Source: Sphingobium sp. Ant17 (lineage in GTDB: Bacteria > Pseudomonadota > Alphaproteobacteria > Sphingomonadales > Sphingomonadaceae). Taken from it: a stretch of DNA of 64,000 bases. A program made the position numbers and the translations under genes. Under the pieces are notes generated by a model. The model searched no databases. It saw only the letters and a list, made by a program, of their open reading frames with translations, and was not told where the DNA came from. Every line of letters begins with the position of its first letter. The first letter of the stretch is position 1. Of the stretch, positions 25,394 to 34,831 are shown one piece after another. The stretch covers positions 1 through 64,000 of the forward strand of contig NZ_JEMV01000003.1 in assembly GCF_000588875.1 (NCBI RefSeq). Reading direction: 5' to 3'.

Positions 25394-26254
25394 TTAGGCG
25401 ATTGCGCCCACCGTTGCTGGATCATCGACTGCTTGCCCGGTCCAGCTGTCGCCCGCCTGATGATAGGCGACATGGCTTGCGCGCTGGAAGCTCGTGCCGT
25501 CCCAGACGATCACCTGCAATTCGACTTCATTATTGCGGTGGACATGCAGCCAGTTGAAGCTTTGCGGCTCATCATTCCGAAGTCGGGTGGAAGTTGCCGT
25601 GCCAGCCTGGATCACCAGCGCGCCGCCTGACTGCTCCACCATCTTTGCCGCCGATTCGGCATAGGTCTGGTGGAAATGGCCCGCGAGCGCGATATGTACA
25701 CCCGCCTCGCACGCCGCCTGGATTGCATCCTCATGCTGGCCCACCGCCTCGCTCAGTTCGCCACCCCGGCCGATAGGCATGGCAAATAGGGGGTGATGTG
25801 TGACCAGAATGCGGGTCTTGTCTGGCGCTACCGACGCGAATTGCTGGCGCAGCATTTCCATCTGGCCGTGATTGATCCGACCGTCCTTGATCGTGAGCGA
25901 CCGCGCCGTGTTGATGCCCAGAATGGCGACCTCCGCATCTTCATAAAAGGGACAAAGATCGTGGCTGATATAGCGTTTGTAGCGATCGAGCGGTGCTATG
26001 AATCGCCGCACCACATCATAAAGCGGCACGTCATGATTGCCGGGCACCACCAGCAATTTGAGCCCCGCCGCGCGCAAACGGTTGAGCCAAGCCGACGCCG
26101 CGCGGAACTGCTGAACCCGCGCGCGCTGGGTAAAATCCCCGCTGATGATGACGAGGTCGGGCCGTCGTTCCTCCAGCCAGGCGGTGGCGGCGTCGACGAT
26201 CCTGGGATCGTTCGCGCCAAAGTGAATGTCGGAGAGATGTGCGATGCGGGCCAT
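25394..26254 (-). CDS. Metallophosphoesterase, calcineurin-like
   Basis: A 286-residue enzyme with all five motifs of the two-metal phosphoesterase fold: LSDIHFG (residues 6-12), VIISGDFTQ, VVPGNHDVP, LVTHHPL, and ALAGHFHQTY. It hydrolyses a phosphomonoester or diester; DNA, lipid and cyclic-nucleotide substrates are all known for this group. The start at 26254 (MARIAHLSDIHF) is the natural family start; the longer upstream frame is an artefact of the divergent lipid-kinase gene. The two divergent genes share a 70-base spacer. Confidence 0.88.
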   Translation of the reverse strand: MARIAHLSDIHFGANDPRIVDAATAWLEERRPDLVIISGDFTQRARVQQFRAASAWLNRLRAAGLKLLVVPGNHDVPLYDVVRRFIAPLDRYKRYISHDLCPFYEDAEVAILGINTARSLTIKDGRINHGQMEMLRQQFASVAPDKTRILVTHHPLFAMPIGRGGELSEAVGQHEDAIQAACEAGVHIALAGHFHQTYAESAAKMVEQSGGALVIQAGTATSTRLRNDEPQSFNWLHVHRNNEVELQVIVWDGTSFQRASHVAYHQAGDSWTGQAVDDPATVGAIA

Positions 26255-26324
26255 TAAAGGGTAACGAAGTGCAAGCAGATGGTTTCCACCGGACCCAAAT
26301 ACCCTCTTACCGTGTTGTTGTGCC

Positions 26325-27245
26325 ATGGAAATGACAGCGCCCGCCCGCCCCCTTCTGCGCCCCCTCCCTCGCGAGGCGGCGCTGGTCGTCAATGCGCATA
26401 GCCGCAGGGGCCAAGACCTTTTCGCAGAAGCGAAGCAAAAGCTGGAAGACGCAGGCGTTCGATTGGTCGCCGCCCACGCGGTCGAGGATCCGACCCAGAT
26501 GGATGCCACGGTCCGCCAAGCCGTTGCCGACGGCGCGCCGATGGTGATCGTAGGTGGTGGCGATGGGTCGATGTCAGGCACAGTCGACGAATTGGTGGGC
26601 AAGGATTGCGTCTTTGCCGTGCTGCCGCTCGGCACCGCGAATAGCTTTGCCCGCACGTTAGGCCTGCCGCTCGATCTGGACGGCGCAGTGCAAGTGATTG
26701 CCCATGGCCGCCGACGACGGGTCGATCTGGGCATGATCGACCGGGATTATTTCGTCAATGCGGCGTCGCTGGGTCTGTCGCCCATGATTGGCAAGACGGT
26801 TCCGCATAAACTCAAACGCTATCTTGGCCGCATCGGCTATCTGATCTGGGCCATCAAATGCTCGGTCGGCTTCCGCGCCTTTCGCCTGGTCATCGACGAT
26901 GGGAAGAAGGAGCATCGGCTCTGGTCCACCGAAGTGCGCATTCTTAATGGCCCCTTTCATGGCGGCGTCGAACTGTCCGATCATGCCGATGTCGATACCG
27001 GCGAGATCGTGATCCAGGCGGTCGTCGGCCGCAGCCATGCCCGGCTCGCCTGGGACTGGTATGCCAAATTCTTCAAACTGCGCGATCGCGATTCGCACAC
27101 GCAGGAATATCACGGCAAATCGTTCAAGATCACGACCCGTCCTAGCCAGCGTATATCGATCGATGGTGAAGTGCTGGCCCGCACGCCCTTCACGGCCCGC
27201 GTCGCGGCGGGCGCGATCGAGGTCGCGGTGCCGGCCGAGGATTGA
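26325..27245 (+). CDS. Diacylglycerol-kinase-family lipid kinase (first of two)
   Basis: A 306-residue protein with the lipid-kinase catalytic domain. The nucleotide-binding motif MVIVGGGDGSMSGTVDEL (around residue 74) and LPLGTANSFARTLGLP are diagnostic of the DagK/YegS/BmrU group. It would phosphorylate diacylglycerol or a related lipid at the membrane surface. The C-terminal beta domain contains SDHADVDTGEIVIQAV and QRISIDGEVLARTPF. The N-terminus before AALVVNAHSRRG is short. It is divergent from the phosphoesterase gene and converges with the acetyltransferase-like gene, whose stop is adjacent. Confidence 0.9.
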   Translation: MEMTAPARPLLRPLPREAALVVNAHSRRGQDLFAEAKQKLEDAGVRLVAAHAVEDPTQMDATVRQAVADGAPMVIVGGGDGSMSGTVDELVGKDCVFAVLPLGTANSFARTLGLPLDLDGAVQVIAHGRRRRVDLGMIDRDYFVNAASLGLSPMIGKTVPHKLKRYLGRIGYLIWAIKCSVGFRAFRLVIDDGKKEHRLWSTEVRILNGPFHGGVELSDHADVDTGEIVIQAVVGRSHARLAWDWYAKFFKLRDRDSHTQEYHGKSFKITTRPSQRISIDGEVLARTPFTARVAAGAIEVAVPAED

Positions 27246-28403
27246 TCAGAGCGGTTTTTCGTAAATCTGATAGACTTTGTTGACCGTGCTGTTGATCGCC
27301 TCCGCAATCGCGTTCATCCCCTGATTATCGTCCAGCACCCAGCCGATCTCGCCCCGCGTCGATCCATAATGCGCCACGGCGTCCAGCCGGATATGTTCGA
27401 TCATCATGAAAGCCAATTGGCTGGCAATGCGTGAGGCCTGCAACCGCTGCACCACGCCCATCAGCGGCACGCGCATGGTGCGGACCTTGGGCTTGCGCAG
27501 CCACCACAGCAGTCGCGCCCAGCCAAAGGGAAGGAGTGATCCGTTGAGCGGCCCCAGCGCTTCGTTGAGGTCTGGTAGTGTGATCATGAAAGCCACCGGC
27601 TCGCCATCCAGTTCAGCGATCATGATCAGATCTTCGAACACGATGGGCTTCAGCTTCTTGCCAATATGGGCGATCTCCGCATCGGTGATCGGCACGAACC
27701 CCCAATTCTTGCCCCAAGCCTCGTTCAAGATGCCAAGGATGATCGCGGCTTCGGCGTCGAATTTCGATTTATCGACCTTGCGGATACTGATGCGCGGATT
27801 TTTATGCCCCGATGCGACAATCCGCTGGATGAGCGGCGGGAATTGATGGGTGATATCCAGTTCATAGCACAGCAGCTGCTTGGCCGGGACATATCCTGTG
27901 CTTTCGATCATCGCCTGATAGGCCCGGCTGTTATGCCCCATCATGACCGTTGGGGGATGATCATGCCCCTGGATCAGCAGCCCCGGCTCCTCCCATATGG
28001 ACAGCGAAATCGGCCCCAGCACGCGGGTCATGCCCTTGCCGCGTAACCAGTCTTCCGCCGCCGCGATCAGCGCCGCGCCGACGTCGGTATCAGTCGCTTC
28101 GAACAGGCCGAAATTGCCGGTTCCCGGCCCCATGCCTTGCTCGGCCGGTTGGGCCAGCGCCAGACGATCGAAATGCGCCGAAATGCGGCCGACCACGCTG
28201 TTGCCGCGGCGCGCCAGGAAATATTGCGCCTCGGCATGGTCGAAAAAGGGATTCTCGCCCGGCGTCAGCAACGCTTTCACTTCCGCCTTGAGCGGGGGCA
28301 CCCAATGGGGATCGTCGGCATAGAGGGACCAAGGCAGGTCGATAAAAGCCTTGAGATCGGCCTTGCCGGAGACAGGAGTGATGACCAGATCGGATTGCGC
28401 CAC
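27246..28403 (-). CDS. GNAT-like acyltransferase domain protein
   Basis: About 385 residues from the GTG at 28403, chosen because AAGGCGG precedes it and because the longer frame to 28547 would run almost into the divergent desaturase gene; the start is uncertain. The protein opens with KADLKAFIDLPWSLYADDPHWVPPL, a signature of a large bacterial family annotated as N-acetyltransferase (YghO-like), and contains VVGRISAHFD, GPISLSIWEEPGLLI and MRVPLMGVVQRLQASR. An acyl-CoA-binding loop is not obvious. Substrate unknown; members often lie near lipid genes, as here between a lipid kinase and a desaturase. Confidence 0.7.
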   Translation of the reverse strand: MAQSDLVITPVSGKADLKAFIDLPWSLYADDPHWVPPLKAEVKALLTPGENPFFDHAEAQYFLARRGNSVVGRISAHFDRLALAQPAEQGMGPGTGNFGLFEATDTDVGAALIAAAEDWLRGKGMTRVLGPISLSIWEEPGLLIQGHDHPPTVMMGHNSRAYQAMIESTGYVPAKQLLCYELDITHQFPPLIQRIVASGHKNPRISIRKVDKSKFDAEAAIILGILNEAWGKNWGFVPITDAEIAHIGKKLKPIVFEDLIMIAELDGEPVAFMITLPDLNEALGPLNGSLLPFGWARLLWWLRKPKVRTMRVPLMGVVQRLQASRIASQLAFMMIEHIRLDAVAHYGSTRGEIGWVLDDNQGMNAIAEAINSTVNKVYQIYEKPL

Positions 28404-28549
28404 GGTTGCCGCCTTGATGATGAGAATGGGACGCAGTTCGCCCCTTGTTTGCGCAATGTCAATCACGGGCGCGGGATGGCGGCGTATCAGAACGGCGATG
28501 TCATGGTGCTGCCACGATATCAGCGCATTTGGAGTGTAGGACGGCAAGT

Positions 28550-29617
28550 ATGACAGTGCATGATCCCATATTGGCCGCCGCTCAGCGCGCGCGGGCAGCC
28601 ATTCCCGACGATACCGCCATGTTGCGGGCTGCAGCGGAACTGACGCGCGACTATTCGGTCGCCAATCCGCGCATTTACTGGCCCGATATGCTGGGTTCGG
28701 CGGTGATCGGCTGGGTCGCTATGGTGGGCGCAATCGTGACGGAGAATGTGGCGATTGCCGTCGCCTGTGGCGTTGTCGCGATGCTGGCGCTTTATCGAGC
28801 GGCCAGCTTCATTCATGAGCTTACCCATATCCGCAAGGGCGCGCTGCCGGGCTTTCGCTTCGGTTGGAACCTGATCGTCGGCATTCCGCTGATGATCCCG
28901 TCCTTCCTCTATGAAGGCGTGCATACCCAGCATCATGCCCGCACCCGGTACGGCACGGCGGAAGACCCCGAATATCTGCCGCTGGCGCTGATGAAACCCT
29001 GGTCGCTGCCGCTGTTCATTCTGGTTGCTTCGCTTGCGCCTGTCGGCCTGATCCTGCGTTTCGGGCTTCTGACGCCGCTCAGCCTCATCCTGCCGCCCTT
29101 GCGTCGCAAGGTCGTGGCGGAACTGTCGGCCCTATCGATCAATCCCGCCTATCGCCGCCGCGCGCCGGAGGGCGCATTTGCGCGCATGTGGGCGTGGCAG
29201 GAGGCGGGTGCCTGCCTGTTCGCGCTGGCGCTGGTGGGTAGCGTGTTCCTCTTCGGCTGGAAGCCGTTGCTCGTCTATATGGCGATCCATTCGGCGATGA
29301 CCGTGATCAACCAGTTGCGCACCTTGGTCGCGCATCTGTGGGAGAATGAAGGCGATCCGATGACGGTGACCGCTCAATATCTCGATTCGGTCAACGTGCC
29401 GCCGCCCGGTGCCTTGCCCGAGCTGTGGGCACCCGTGGGCCTGCGCTATCACGCGCTCCACCATCTGTTGCCGAGCGTCCCCTATCATGCGCTGGGTCAG
29501 GCGCATGCCCGGCTGATCGCGACGCTGGACGCAGGGTCGCCCTATCATCGCGGCAATTATCCGGGGATGGTCCCGCTGGTGGGCAAGATCGCCCGCAGCA
29601 CGATGGGCGCGCGTTAG
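28550..29617 (+). CDS. Fatty acid desaturase family protein
   Basis: A 355-residue integral membrane di-iron enzyme. The three histidine boxes are FIHELTHIRKG, EGVHTQHHART and LRYHALHHLLPS, separated by membrane helices in the usual order. It probably introduces a double bond or hydroxyl group into an acyl chain; the sequence does not fix the substrate or position. I start at the ATG at 28550 (MTVHDPILAAAQ). It is divergent from the acetyltransferase-like gene and converges on lptG, whose stop is one base away. Confidence 0.88.
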   Translation: MTVHDPILAAAQRARAAIPDDTAMLRAAAELTRDYSVANPRIYWPDMLGSAVIGWVAMVGAIVTENVAIAVACGVVAMLALYRAASFIHELTHIRKGALPGFRFGWNLIVGIPLMIPSFLYEGVHTQHHARTRYGTAEDPEYLPLALMKPWSLPLFILVASLAPVGLILRFGLLTPLSLILPPLRRKVVAELSALSINPAYRRRAPEGAFARMWAWQEAGACLFALALVGSVFLFGWKPLLVYMAIHSAMTVINQLRTLVAHLWENEGDPMTVTAQYLDSVNVPPPGALPELWAPVGLRYHALHHLLPSVPYHALGQAHARLIATLDAGSPYHRGNYPGMVPLVGKIARSTMGAR

Positions 29618-29618
29618 G

Positions 29619-30718
29619 CTATTCCTCGGTCCTGAACAGCACCGTTTCACCGAGCAGCAGGAACAGCAAGAAGGGTGCCCAGGCGGCGAGGAAGGGTGGA
29701 TAGCACCCAGGCTGCCCATCGCCAGCGAGAAATTGTCGGCGACGAAATAGGCAAAACCCAGCGCCATCCCGATGACAGCGCGCACGAATAATTGCCCCGA
29801 CCGGGCCAGGCCAAAGGCCGCCACCGAGCCGAGAATTGGCATGAGCAGGGCGGAAAGCGGCCCCGACAATTTGTGCCACAGGCTCGCCTCCAGCTCCGCC
29901 GTCGGCCGCCCGGCATCATGCAGGTCGGAAATCGCCGCCTTGAGCTGCGCAAAGGTGAGCGCATTGGGGTCGACCTTGGCCAGGGTGAACTGGTCGGGTC
30001 GGATGTCCCGGCCAAAGCGCACGGTGCCGACGTTGCGCACCGTGCCACGTGCCACATCAAACTGACGGGCGTCCTCCAGCAACCAACTGCTGCTTGCTGC
30101 GTCATAACGGCCGCGCGGAGCTTCCACGATCGTCGTCAAACTATTGTTTATGCGATTATAGATCCGGACCTGGCGCAGTTGGACCTCTGTACCGCGCCCT
30201 GCCACGATGGCTGCGTTGACAAGATTGTTGCCGTCACGAACCCAGGGATTGCTTTTGACCCCGCTGTCGGGCGGGATCGGTCCGTAATCCACCGCTTCCC
30301 AGGCACTAAGCGATGCAGTCGATCGCGCCACCACCCGTTCGTTGAAGACATAGCTGATCAGCGAGACGCCCAAGGCCGCGGCGATCAACGGCGCCAATAT
30401 CTGATGCGCGGACAGCCCCGCCGCCTTCATCGAGATGATTTCGCTATTCTGGTTGAGCGTGGCCAGCATCACCAGCGTACCCAACAACACCGAGAAGGGC
30501 AGAAAGCGCGCGATGATCTGCGGCGTTCGCAGGCCGACATAATGCCACAGTTGCGCATTGCCATTGCCGGGATAGGCCAGCACGTCGCTCGAATTGCCGA
30601 GCAGGTCTAGCGACTGGAGCACCACCACCAGAAGCGCGAGCACGGCAAGGGTCCGTGTCAGGAACAGGCGCGCCATGTACAGGGTGATCGGCGTCGACGG
30701 GAAGAAATTAAATTGCAT
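29619..30718 (-). CDS. lptG: Lipopolysaccharide export permease LptG (frameshifted near 29702)
   Basis: LptG pairs with LptF as the membrane part of the LPS-extracting ABC transporter LptB2FG. The first three helices lie at residues about 15-125 (LAVLALLVVVLQSLDLLG, ending NQNSEIISMKAAGLSAHQIL), a periplasmic jelly-roll follows, and the last three helices start at residue about 280. The frame breaks after LAMGSLGA at 29702/29703; the last helix continues one base over (YPPFLAAWAPFLLFLLLG) to a TAG at 29619. Restoring one base, for example C to make GTGCCTATCC, gives 366 residues. The gene is essential in most LPS-bearing bacteria, so a sequence error is likely. It directly follows lptF. Confidence 0.88.
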
Positions 30719-30722
30719 GGCC

Positions 30723-31940
30723 TCAGGCCGCTCCTTCCACAGTCTCGGCAGAGCGCCGCTTGCGGCCCAGCCGCAACAGTCGCGTTACCTGCTTGCCCAA
30801 TTTGGCAAAGGCGAATTCCAGCGCGCCGATCGGTTGCCCGCCGGGCCGATGGGCGACCACATGATACATCCAGAAGATGAGGCCCGACACCAGCAGGAAC
30901 GGTCCCCAAAGCGCAATGATCGGGTCGATCTTGCCGAGCGCACCGATGCCTTCGCCATATTCGTTGATCTTATGATAGGTCACGATGAAGACGATCGAAA
31001 GGAAGACGCCAAGGGCCGATGTCGATCGTTTGGGCGGAATGGCGAAAGCCAGGGCCGCGAGCGGCAGCAGCAACATCATTGCCACCTCGACCATGCGGAA
31101 ATGGAAATTGGCGCGCACTTCATCACGTAGCTTGTCGGGCGTCGCCCCGCTTCGGCCGATCACCACCAGTTCGGGGATGGTCTTTTCCCGATCCACGTCG
31201 CGGCCCCGGAAATTTTCGATCTGGGGCAGATCGATCGGCAAATCATGGCTGGAAAAGGACAGAATGCGTGGCGTCTTATATTTGGGCGCGTCATTCACCA
31301 GCACGCCGTTGCGCAAGCGGAAGATGATCACATCGGGATCGTCGGTGGCCAGGAACATGCCCTGCGCCGCCGTTACCGCCACCGATTGCCCGTCGCGACT
31401 GGTTGCCCGGACGAAAATGCCCTGGAGATTGCGCCCCTCGTCCAGGCTGCGTTCGATCCGCATCGTCATCCGCTTGCCGAGATTCGTAAACTCGCCAACC
31501 TTGATCGACGCGCCCAGCGCACCCGACCGCAATTCGAACCGCAGCGCCTCATAGGCGTGGCGCGACAGGGGCTGGACCCAGCCGACAATGCCGAAATTGA
31601 GCAGCGCGAGCGCGATCGCATACATATAGGGTACGCGCAGCAAGCGACCATAGGACAGACCGACGCCGCGCATCACGTCCAGCTCGGACGACATGGCCAG
31701 TTTGCGAAACGCCAATAATATGCCCAGCATCAGCCCGATCGGGATGCCGAGCGAGAGATATTCCGGCAGCATATTGGCGAGCATGCGCCACACGACACTG
31801 ACCGGCCCCCCTTCCGCCGCGACGAAATCGAACAGGCTGAGCATCTTGTCGAGGACAAGCAGCATCGCGGCGATCACGAGCGTACCCAGCATGGGCACCG
31901 CGATCAGGCGGGCGAGATAACGGTCGGTGGCGGTCAGCAT
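30723..31940 (-). CDS. lptF: Lipopolysaccharide export permease LptF
   Basis: A 405-residue LptF/YjgP protein. Three helices at the N-terminus (PMLGTLVIAAMLLVLDKML, then YLSLGIPIGLMLGILLAFRK, then YMYAIALALLNFGIVGW) contain SSELDVMRGVGLSYGRLL, the coupling-helix sequence contacting the ATPase. A periplasmic domain fills about residues 125-290, and three more helices follow (VEVAMMLLLPLAALAFAIPP). The C-terminal basic tail is cytoplasmic. The lptF stop is four bases before the lptG start, so they are one operon. The ATPase LptB is not in the window. Confidence 0.93.
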   Translation of the reverse strand: MLTATDRYLARLIAVPMLGTLVIAAMLLVLDKMLSLFDFVAAEGGPVSVVWRMLANMLPEYLSLGIPIGLMLGILLAFRKLAMSSELDVMRGVGLSYGRLLRVPYMYAIALALLNFGIVGWVQPLSRHAYEALRFELRSGALGASIKVGEFTNLGKRMTMRIERSLDEGRNLQGIFVRATSRDGQSVAVTAAQGMFLATDDPDVIIFRLRNGVLVNDAPKYKTPRILSFSSHDLPIDLPQIENFRGRDVDREKTIPELVVIGRSGATPDKLRDEVRANFHFRMVEVAMMLLLPLAALAFAIPPKRSTSALGVFLSIVFIVTYHKINEYGEGIGALGKIDPIIALWGPFLLVSGLIFWMYHVVAHRPGGQPIGALEFAFAKLGKQVTRLLRLGRKRRSAETVEGAA

Positions 31941-32069
31941 TCTCTAAGTCGTCGTCCCATCACCATGATTTGGCCGCAAACCCCACCCATATCGAGCGGA
32001 GTAGAGTTGCGGGGCGAACAGGGGCTCGCCGTCCGGTCCATGCCGGTGGCTATAGCTTCCAGGAGTCTG

Positions 32070-32564
32070 ATGGTCATGATAAAAGTTGCAATGGGTCTAA
32101 TGTCGGGAGCAGCGCTGGTCGTTGCGGTGCCGGCATTCGCCCATGGCCAGGAAATTGCCAATGATCTGGACCGGTGCGCGGCAAGCGCCAGCGGGCCTGC
32201 AGTGTTGGTCGACGTGCGTGGTTTTACCGCTGCGACGGGCAAGGTCCGCATCCAATCCTATCCCGGCACCAAAGCGGCCTGGCTGAACAAGGGCCAATGG
32301 CTGCACCGTATCGACACGGCGGTGCGCCCCGCCAATGGTGCGATGCGCTTCTGCCTGCCGGTGCCGCAGCCGGGCAAATATGGCATTGCCGTGCGGCACG
32401 ACCGCAACGGCAATGGCAAGACCGACATTTCCAGCGACGGCGGCGGATTTTCCAACAATCCTTCGATCAACATCTTCAACCTGGGCAAGCCAGGCGTTGA
32501 AAAGGCCGCTTTCTATGCCGGACCCGGCGTGACGAAAATCACGATCACCCTCAAATATATGTGA
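32070..32564 (+). CDS. DUF2141 secreted protein
   Basis: A 164-residue exported protein: signal peptide MSGAALVVAVPAFAHGQ, then a beta-sandwich of the DUF2141 type with VLVDVRGFTAATGKVRIQSY, the conserved RHDRNGNGKTD (resembling a calcium-binding loop) and GGFSNNPSINIF. AGGAG precedes two close ATGs at 32070 and 32076; I use the first. Function of the family is unknown, but it often neighbours lipid-metabolism genes. The lipid-kinase gene starts 10 bases after its stop, so they are co-transcribed. Confidence 0.82.
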   Translation: MVMIKVAMGLMSGAALVVAVPAFAHGQEIANDLDRCAASASGPAVLVDVRGFTAATGKVRIQSYPGTKAAWLNKGQWLHRIDTAVRPANGAMRFCLPVPQPGKYGIAVRHDRNGNGKTDISSDGGGFSNNPSINIFNLGKPGVEKAAFYAGPGVTKITITLKYM

Positions 32565-32574
32565 CCCCAAAGCC

Positions 32575-33543
32575 ATGGTTTGCGTCGCCCTCCTGTCCAA
32601 TCCGAAATCCACGGGCAACCGGCAGTCGCTTCCGCGTGTGCGCAGCTATTGCGCGAGCAACCCCGACATCTTCCACTATGAGGTGGAACATGTCGAACAG
32701 ATCGGCAGGGCGTTCCAGACGATCGCCCGCGTCGATCCGGTCGTGATCGTCATCAATGGCGGCGACGGGACGGTGCAGGCGTCGCTGACCGAACTCTATC
32801 AGGGCGCGCATTTCAAGGGCCGAGTGCCACCGATCGCGGTGCTGCCCAATGGCAAGACCAACCTCATCGCGCTGGACCTTGGCATCCATGGCGACCCGAT
32901 CAAGGCGCTGGAGCGGATCGTGGCGATCGCCAAGGCCGGGGTCACCGACCATGTCGTCGCGCGCGAACTCATCGCTTTGTCGGATGGTCATGCGGACAGT
33001 CGCCCGGTGCTGGGCATGTTCCTGGGCGGCGCGGGGCTGGCTGATTATATGCTCTATTGCCGGAACCAGATTTATCCGCTCGGCCTTTCCAATGGCCTGA
33101 GCCACTTCATCACCGCGATGGCGGTGCTGGTGTCGCTCTTGTTCGGCATCAGCGCGCGTTTTCTGCCGCCATCGAGCAAGCCGGTCAGCATCTCGCTGAT
33201 CCGCGATGGCCAGTTGGTCGGGCGCTATGCCGTGCTGATCGTGACCACGCTCGAACGGCTATTGCTGGGCGTACAACCGGGCGACAGTCGGCGCGGCAAC
33301 ATGAAACTGATGGCCGTGGACCAGAACCTGCCAGCGCTGCTGCGGCTGATGTGGGCCAGCATCTTCAAGCGCGTGGGCAAGAGCCAGATGCAGGGCATCC
33401 ACCTGGAACAGGGCGACACCATCCGCATCGAGGGCAATCATAGCAGCGTCATCCTGGACGGCGAATTGTTCGAAGCGTCCGAGGGCAAGCCGATCGTGCT
33501 GCGTTCGACCCAGCCGGTGCCGTTTTTGCGGTTGGCGGCTTAG
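32575..33543 (+). CDS. Diacylglycerol-kinase-family lipid kinase (second of two)
   Basis: A 322-residue protein with the lipid-kinase motif VVIVINGGDGTVQASLTEL (about residues 56-74) and VLPNGKTNLIALDLG. It differs from the first lipid kinase in this window by a longer insertion with a strongly hydrophobic stretch (HFITAMAVLVSLLFGISARF, about residues 178-197) that may embed in the membrane. The C-terminus carries DTIRIEGNHSSVILDGELFE, the usual beta-domain. It follows the DUF2141 gene closely. Substrate is presumably a diacylglycerol- or sphingoid-like lipid; sphingomonads contain the latter, but the sequence cannot settle it. Confidence 0.85.
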   Translation: MVCVALLSNPKSTGNRQSLPRVRSYCASNPDIFHYEVEHVEQIGRAFQTIARVDPVVIVINGGDGTVQASLTELYQGAHFKGRVPPIAVLPNGKTNLIALDLGIHGDPIKALERIVAIAKAGVTDHVVARELIALSDGHADSRPVLGMFLGGAGLADYMLYCRNQIYPLGLSNGLSHFITAMAVLVSLLFGISARFLPPSSKPVSISLIRDGQLVGRYAVLIVTTLERLLLGVQPGDSRRGNMKLMAVDQNLPALLRLMWASIFKRVGKSQMQGIHLEQGDTIRIEGNHSSVILDGELFEASEGKPIVLRSTQPVPFLRLAA

Positions 33544-33550
33544 GACTCTG

Positions 33551-33577
33551 TTCCCCCTCCCGCAAGCGGGAGGGGAA
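33551..33577. terminator. Hairpin between convergent lipid-kinase and xth genes
   Basis: CTCCCGC (33557-33563 region) pairs with GCGGGAG around an AA loop, extended by CCCC/GGGG and TT/AA with one bulge. It occupies the short space between two convergent stops and may terminate both transcripts. No U-tract follows on either strand, and the sequence also resembles a common dispersed hairpin in this group, so terminator function is inferred. Confidence 0.55.
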
Positions 33578-33599
33578 TAGGAAAACAGACCTGCGCGTT

Positions 33600-34376
33600 T
33601 CAGGCCTCGCGTAACTCCACCCAGGTTGGGGCGTGGTCGCTGGCTTTTTCCCGGCCGCGAAAGTCTCGATCTACCTGCGCGTCGATCAGGCGGTCGGCGG
33701 CGGCGGGACTGAGCAGGAGATGGTCGATGCGGAAGCCTGCGTCGCGTGGCCAGCTGTTCATCTGATAATCCCAGAAGGTCCATACGCCGCCCGCAGGGTG
33801 GCGGCTGCGCAGCGCGTCGGTCCAGCCATCGGCCAGCATGCGGCGATAGGCGGCGCGGCTTTCGGGCTGCATCAGCGCGTCGCTGGCCATCGCCTTGACG
33901 GAATAGGTGTCATCGTCGCGGGGGATGACATTGTAGTCGCCTGCGAGGATCGCGGGCACTTCTTCCGCCCAGATTTCGGCCGCGCGGGTGCGCAAGCGCT
34001 GCATCCAGCGAAGTTTATAGTCGAATTTGGGACCGGGCTGCGGATTGCCGTTGGGAAGGTAAATGCTAGCGACGCGCACACCCTTCACATCGGCTTCCAA
34101 ATAGCGGCTATGCTCATCCTCCGGCTCACCGTCGAGGCCGCGCCGGACCTCAACCGGGGTTTCGCCGCGCGCAAGGATGGCGACGCCGTTAAAGCCCTTT
34201 TGCCCGTGCCAGATCACGCCATAGCCGGCATCCTCGATATCCTTGACCGGGAAGGTCTCGTCCGAGGTCTTGATCTCCTGCAGGCAGGCGATGTCGGGCC
34301 GTGTTTCGTCCAGCCATTCCAGCAGGCGCGGCAGACGCGCCTTGATGCCGTTGATGTTGAAGGTGGCGATACGCAT
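33600..34376 (-). CDS. xth: Exodeoxyribonuclease III
   Basis: A 258-residue member of the Exo III/APE1 family that cuts at abasic sites and removes 3' blocking groups in base-excision repair. Catalytic features: FNINGIKAR at the start, CLQEIKT with the metal-binding glutamate, IYLPNGNPQPGPKFDYKL with the conserved tyrosine, AGDYNVIP, GFRIDHLLLSP and SDHAPTWVEL at the end. GAGGAG lies eight bases before the ATG. erpA is upstream in the same direction. Confidence 0.93.
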   Translation of the reverse strand: MRIATFNINGIKARLPRLLEWLDETRPDIACLQEIKTSDETFPVKDIEDAGYGVIWHGQKGFNGVAILARGETPVEVRRGLDGEPEDEHSRYLEADVKGVRVASIYLPNGNPQPGPKFDYKLRWMQRLRTRAAEIWAEEVPAILAGDYNVIPRDDDTYSVKAMASDALMQPESRAAYRRMLADGWTDALRSRHPAGGVWTFWDYQMNSWPRDAGFRIDHLLLSPAAADRLIDAQVDRDFRGREKASDHAPTWVELREA

Positions 34377-34426
34377 GGACGATTCTCCTCGTCCCCGTCC
34401 CTAATGACTGGAACGGCGCTTGGCTA

Positions 34427-34753
34427 TCAGACCGAGAAGCTGGTGCCGCAGCCGCAACCGGCGGTCGCGTTGGGATTGGTCACCTTGAAGGCCGCGCCGC
34501 CCAAGTCCGAGACGAAATCCACCGCGGATCCGCGCACTAGGTCAAGGCTGACATCGTCGACCACCAGCGTCACGCCGTCGCGCTCCACCGATACATCCTC
34601 GGCGTCGATCTGTTCGGCAAGGCCGAAGCGATATTGGAAGCCCGAACAGCCGCCCCCCTCCACGGCCAGCCGCAGGATCGCGGGCTTGCCCTGTTTGGCA
34701 GCAATCGCGGCGACGCGCGCAGCGGCAGAAGGCGTGAGATCAATGTCGGTCAT
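34427..34753 (-). CDS. erpA: Iron-sulfur cluster insertion protein ErpA
   Basis: A 108-residue A-type carrier that hands iron-sulfur clusters to apoproteins. The three ligand cysteines are C36 in EGGGCSGFQY, and C100 and C102 in TAGCGCGTSFSV. The start MTDIDLTPSAAARV fits the family. It could be IscA-like rather than ErpA; without the isc or suf operon nearby the ErpA name is the better guess. It precedes xth on the same strand with a gap of about 50 bases. Confidence 0.87.
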   Translation of the reverse strand: MTDIDLTPSAAARVAAIAAKQGKPAILRLAVEGGGCSGFQYRFGLAEQIDAEDVSVERDGVTLVVDDVSLDLVRGSAVDFVSDLGGAAFKVTNPNATAGCGCGTSFSV

Positions 34754-34774
34754 GCACTCTAGATAGGCACATGC

Positions 34775-34810
34775 AAAAGCCCCGGCAACCCATGGGGCAC
34801 CGGGGCTTTG
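34775..34810 (-). terminator. Rho-independent terminator after the M23 peptidase gene
   Basis: AAAGCCCCGG (34776-34785) and CCGGGGCTTT (34800-34809) form a perfect ten-pair stem around a 14-base loop. On the minus strand it follows the M23 stop at 34832 and is trailed by TTTTGC. Confidence 0.85.
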
Positions 34811-34831
34811 CGAAAGTCGAAAAAGGAAGGA

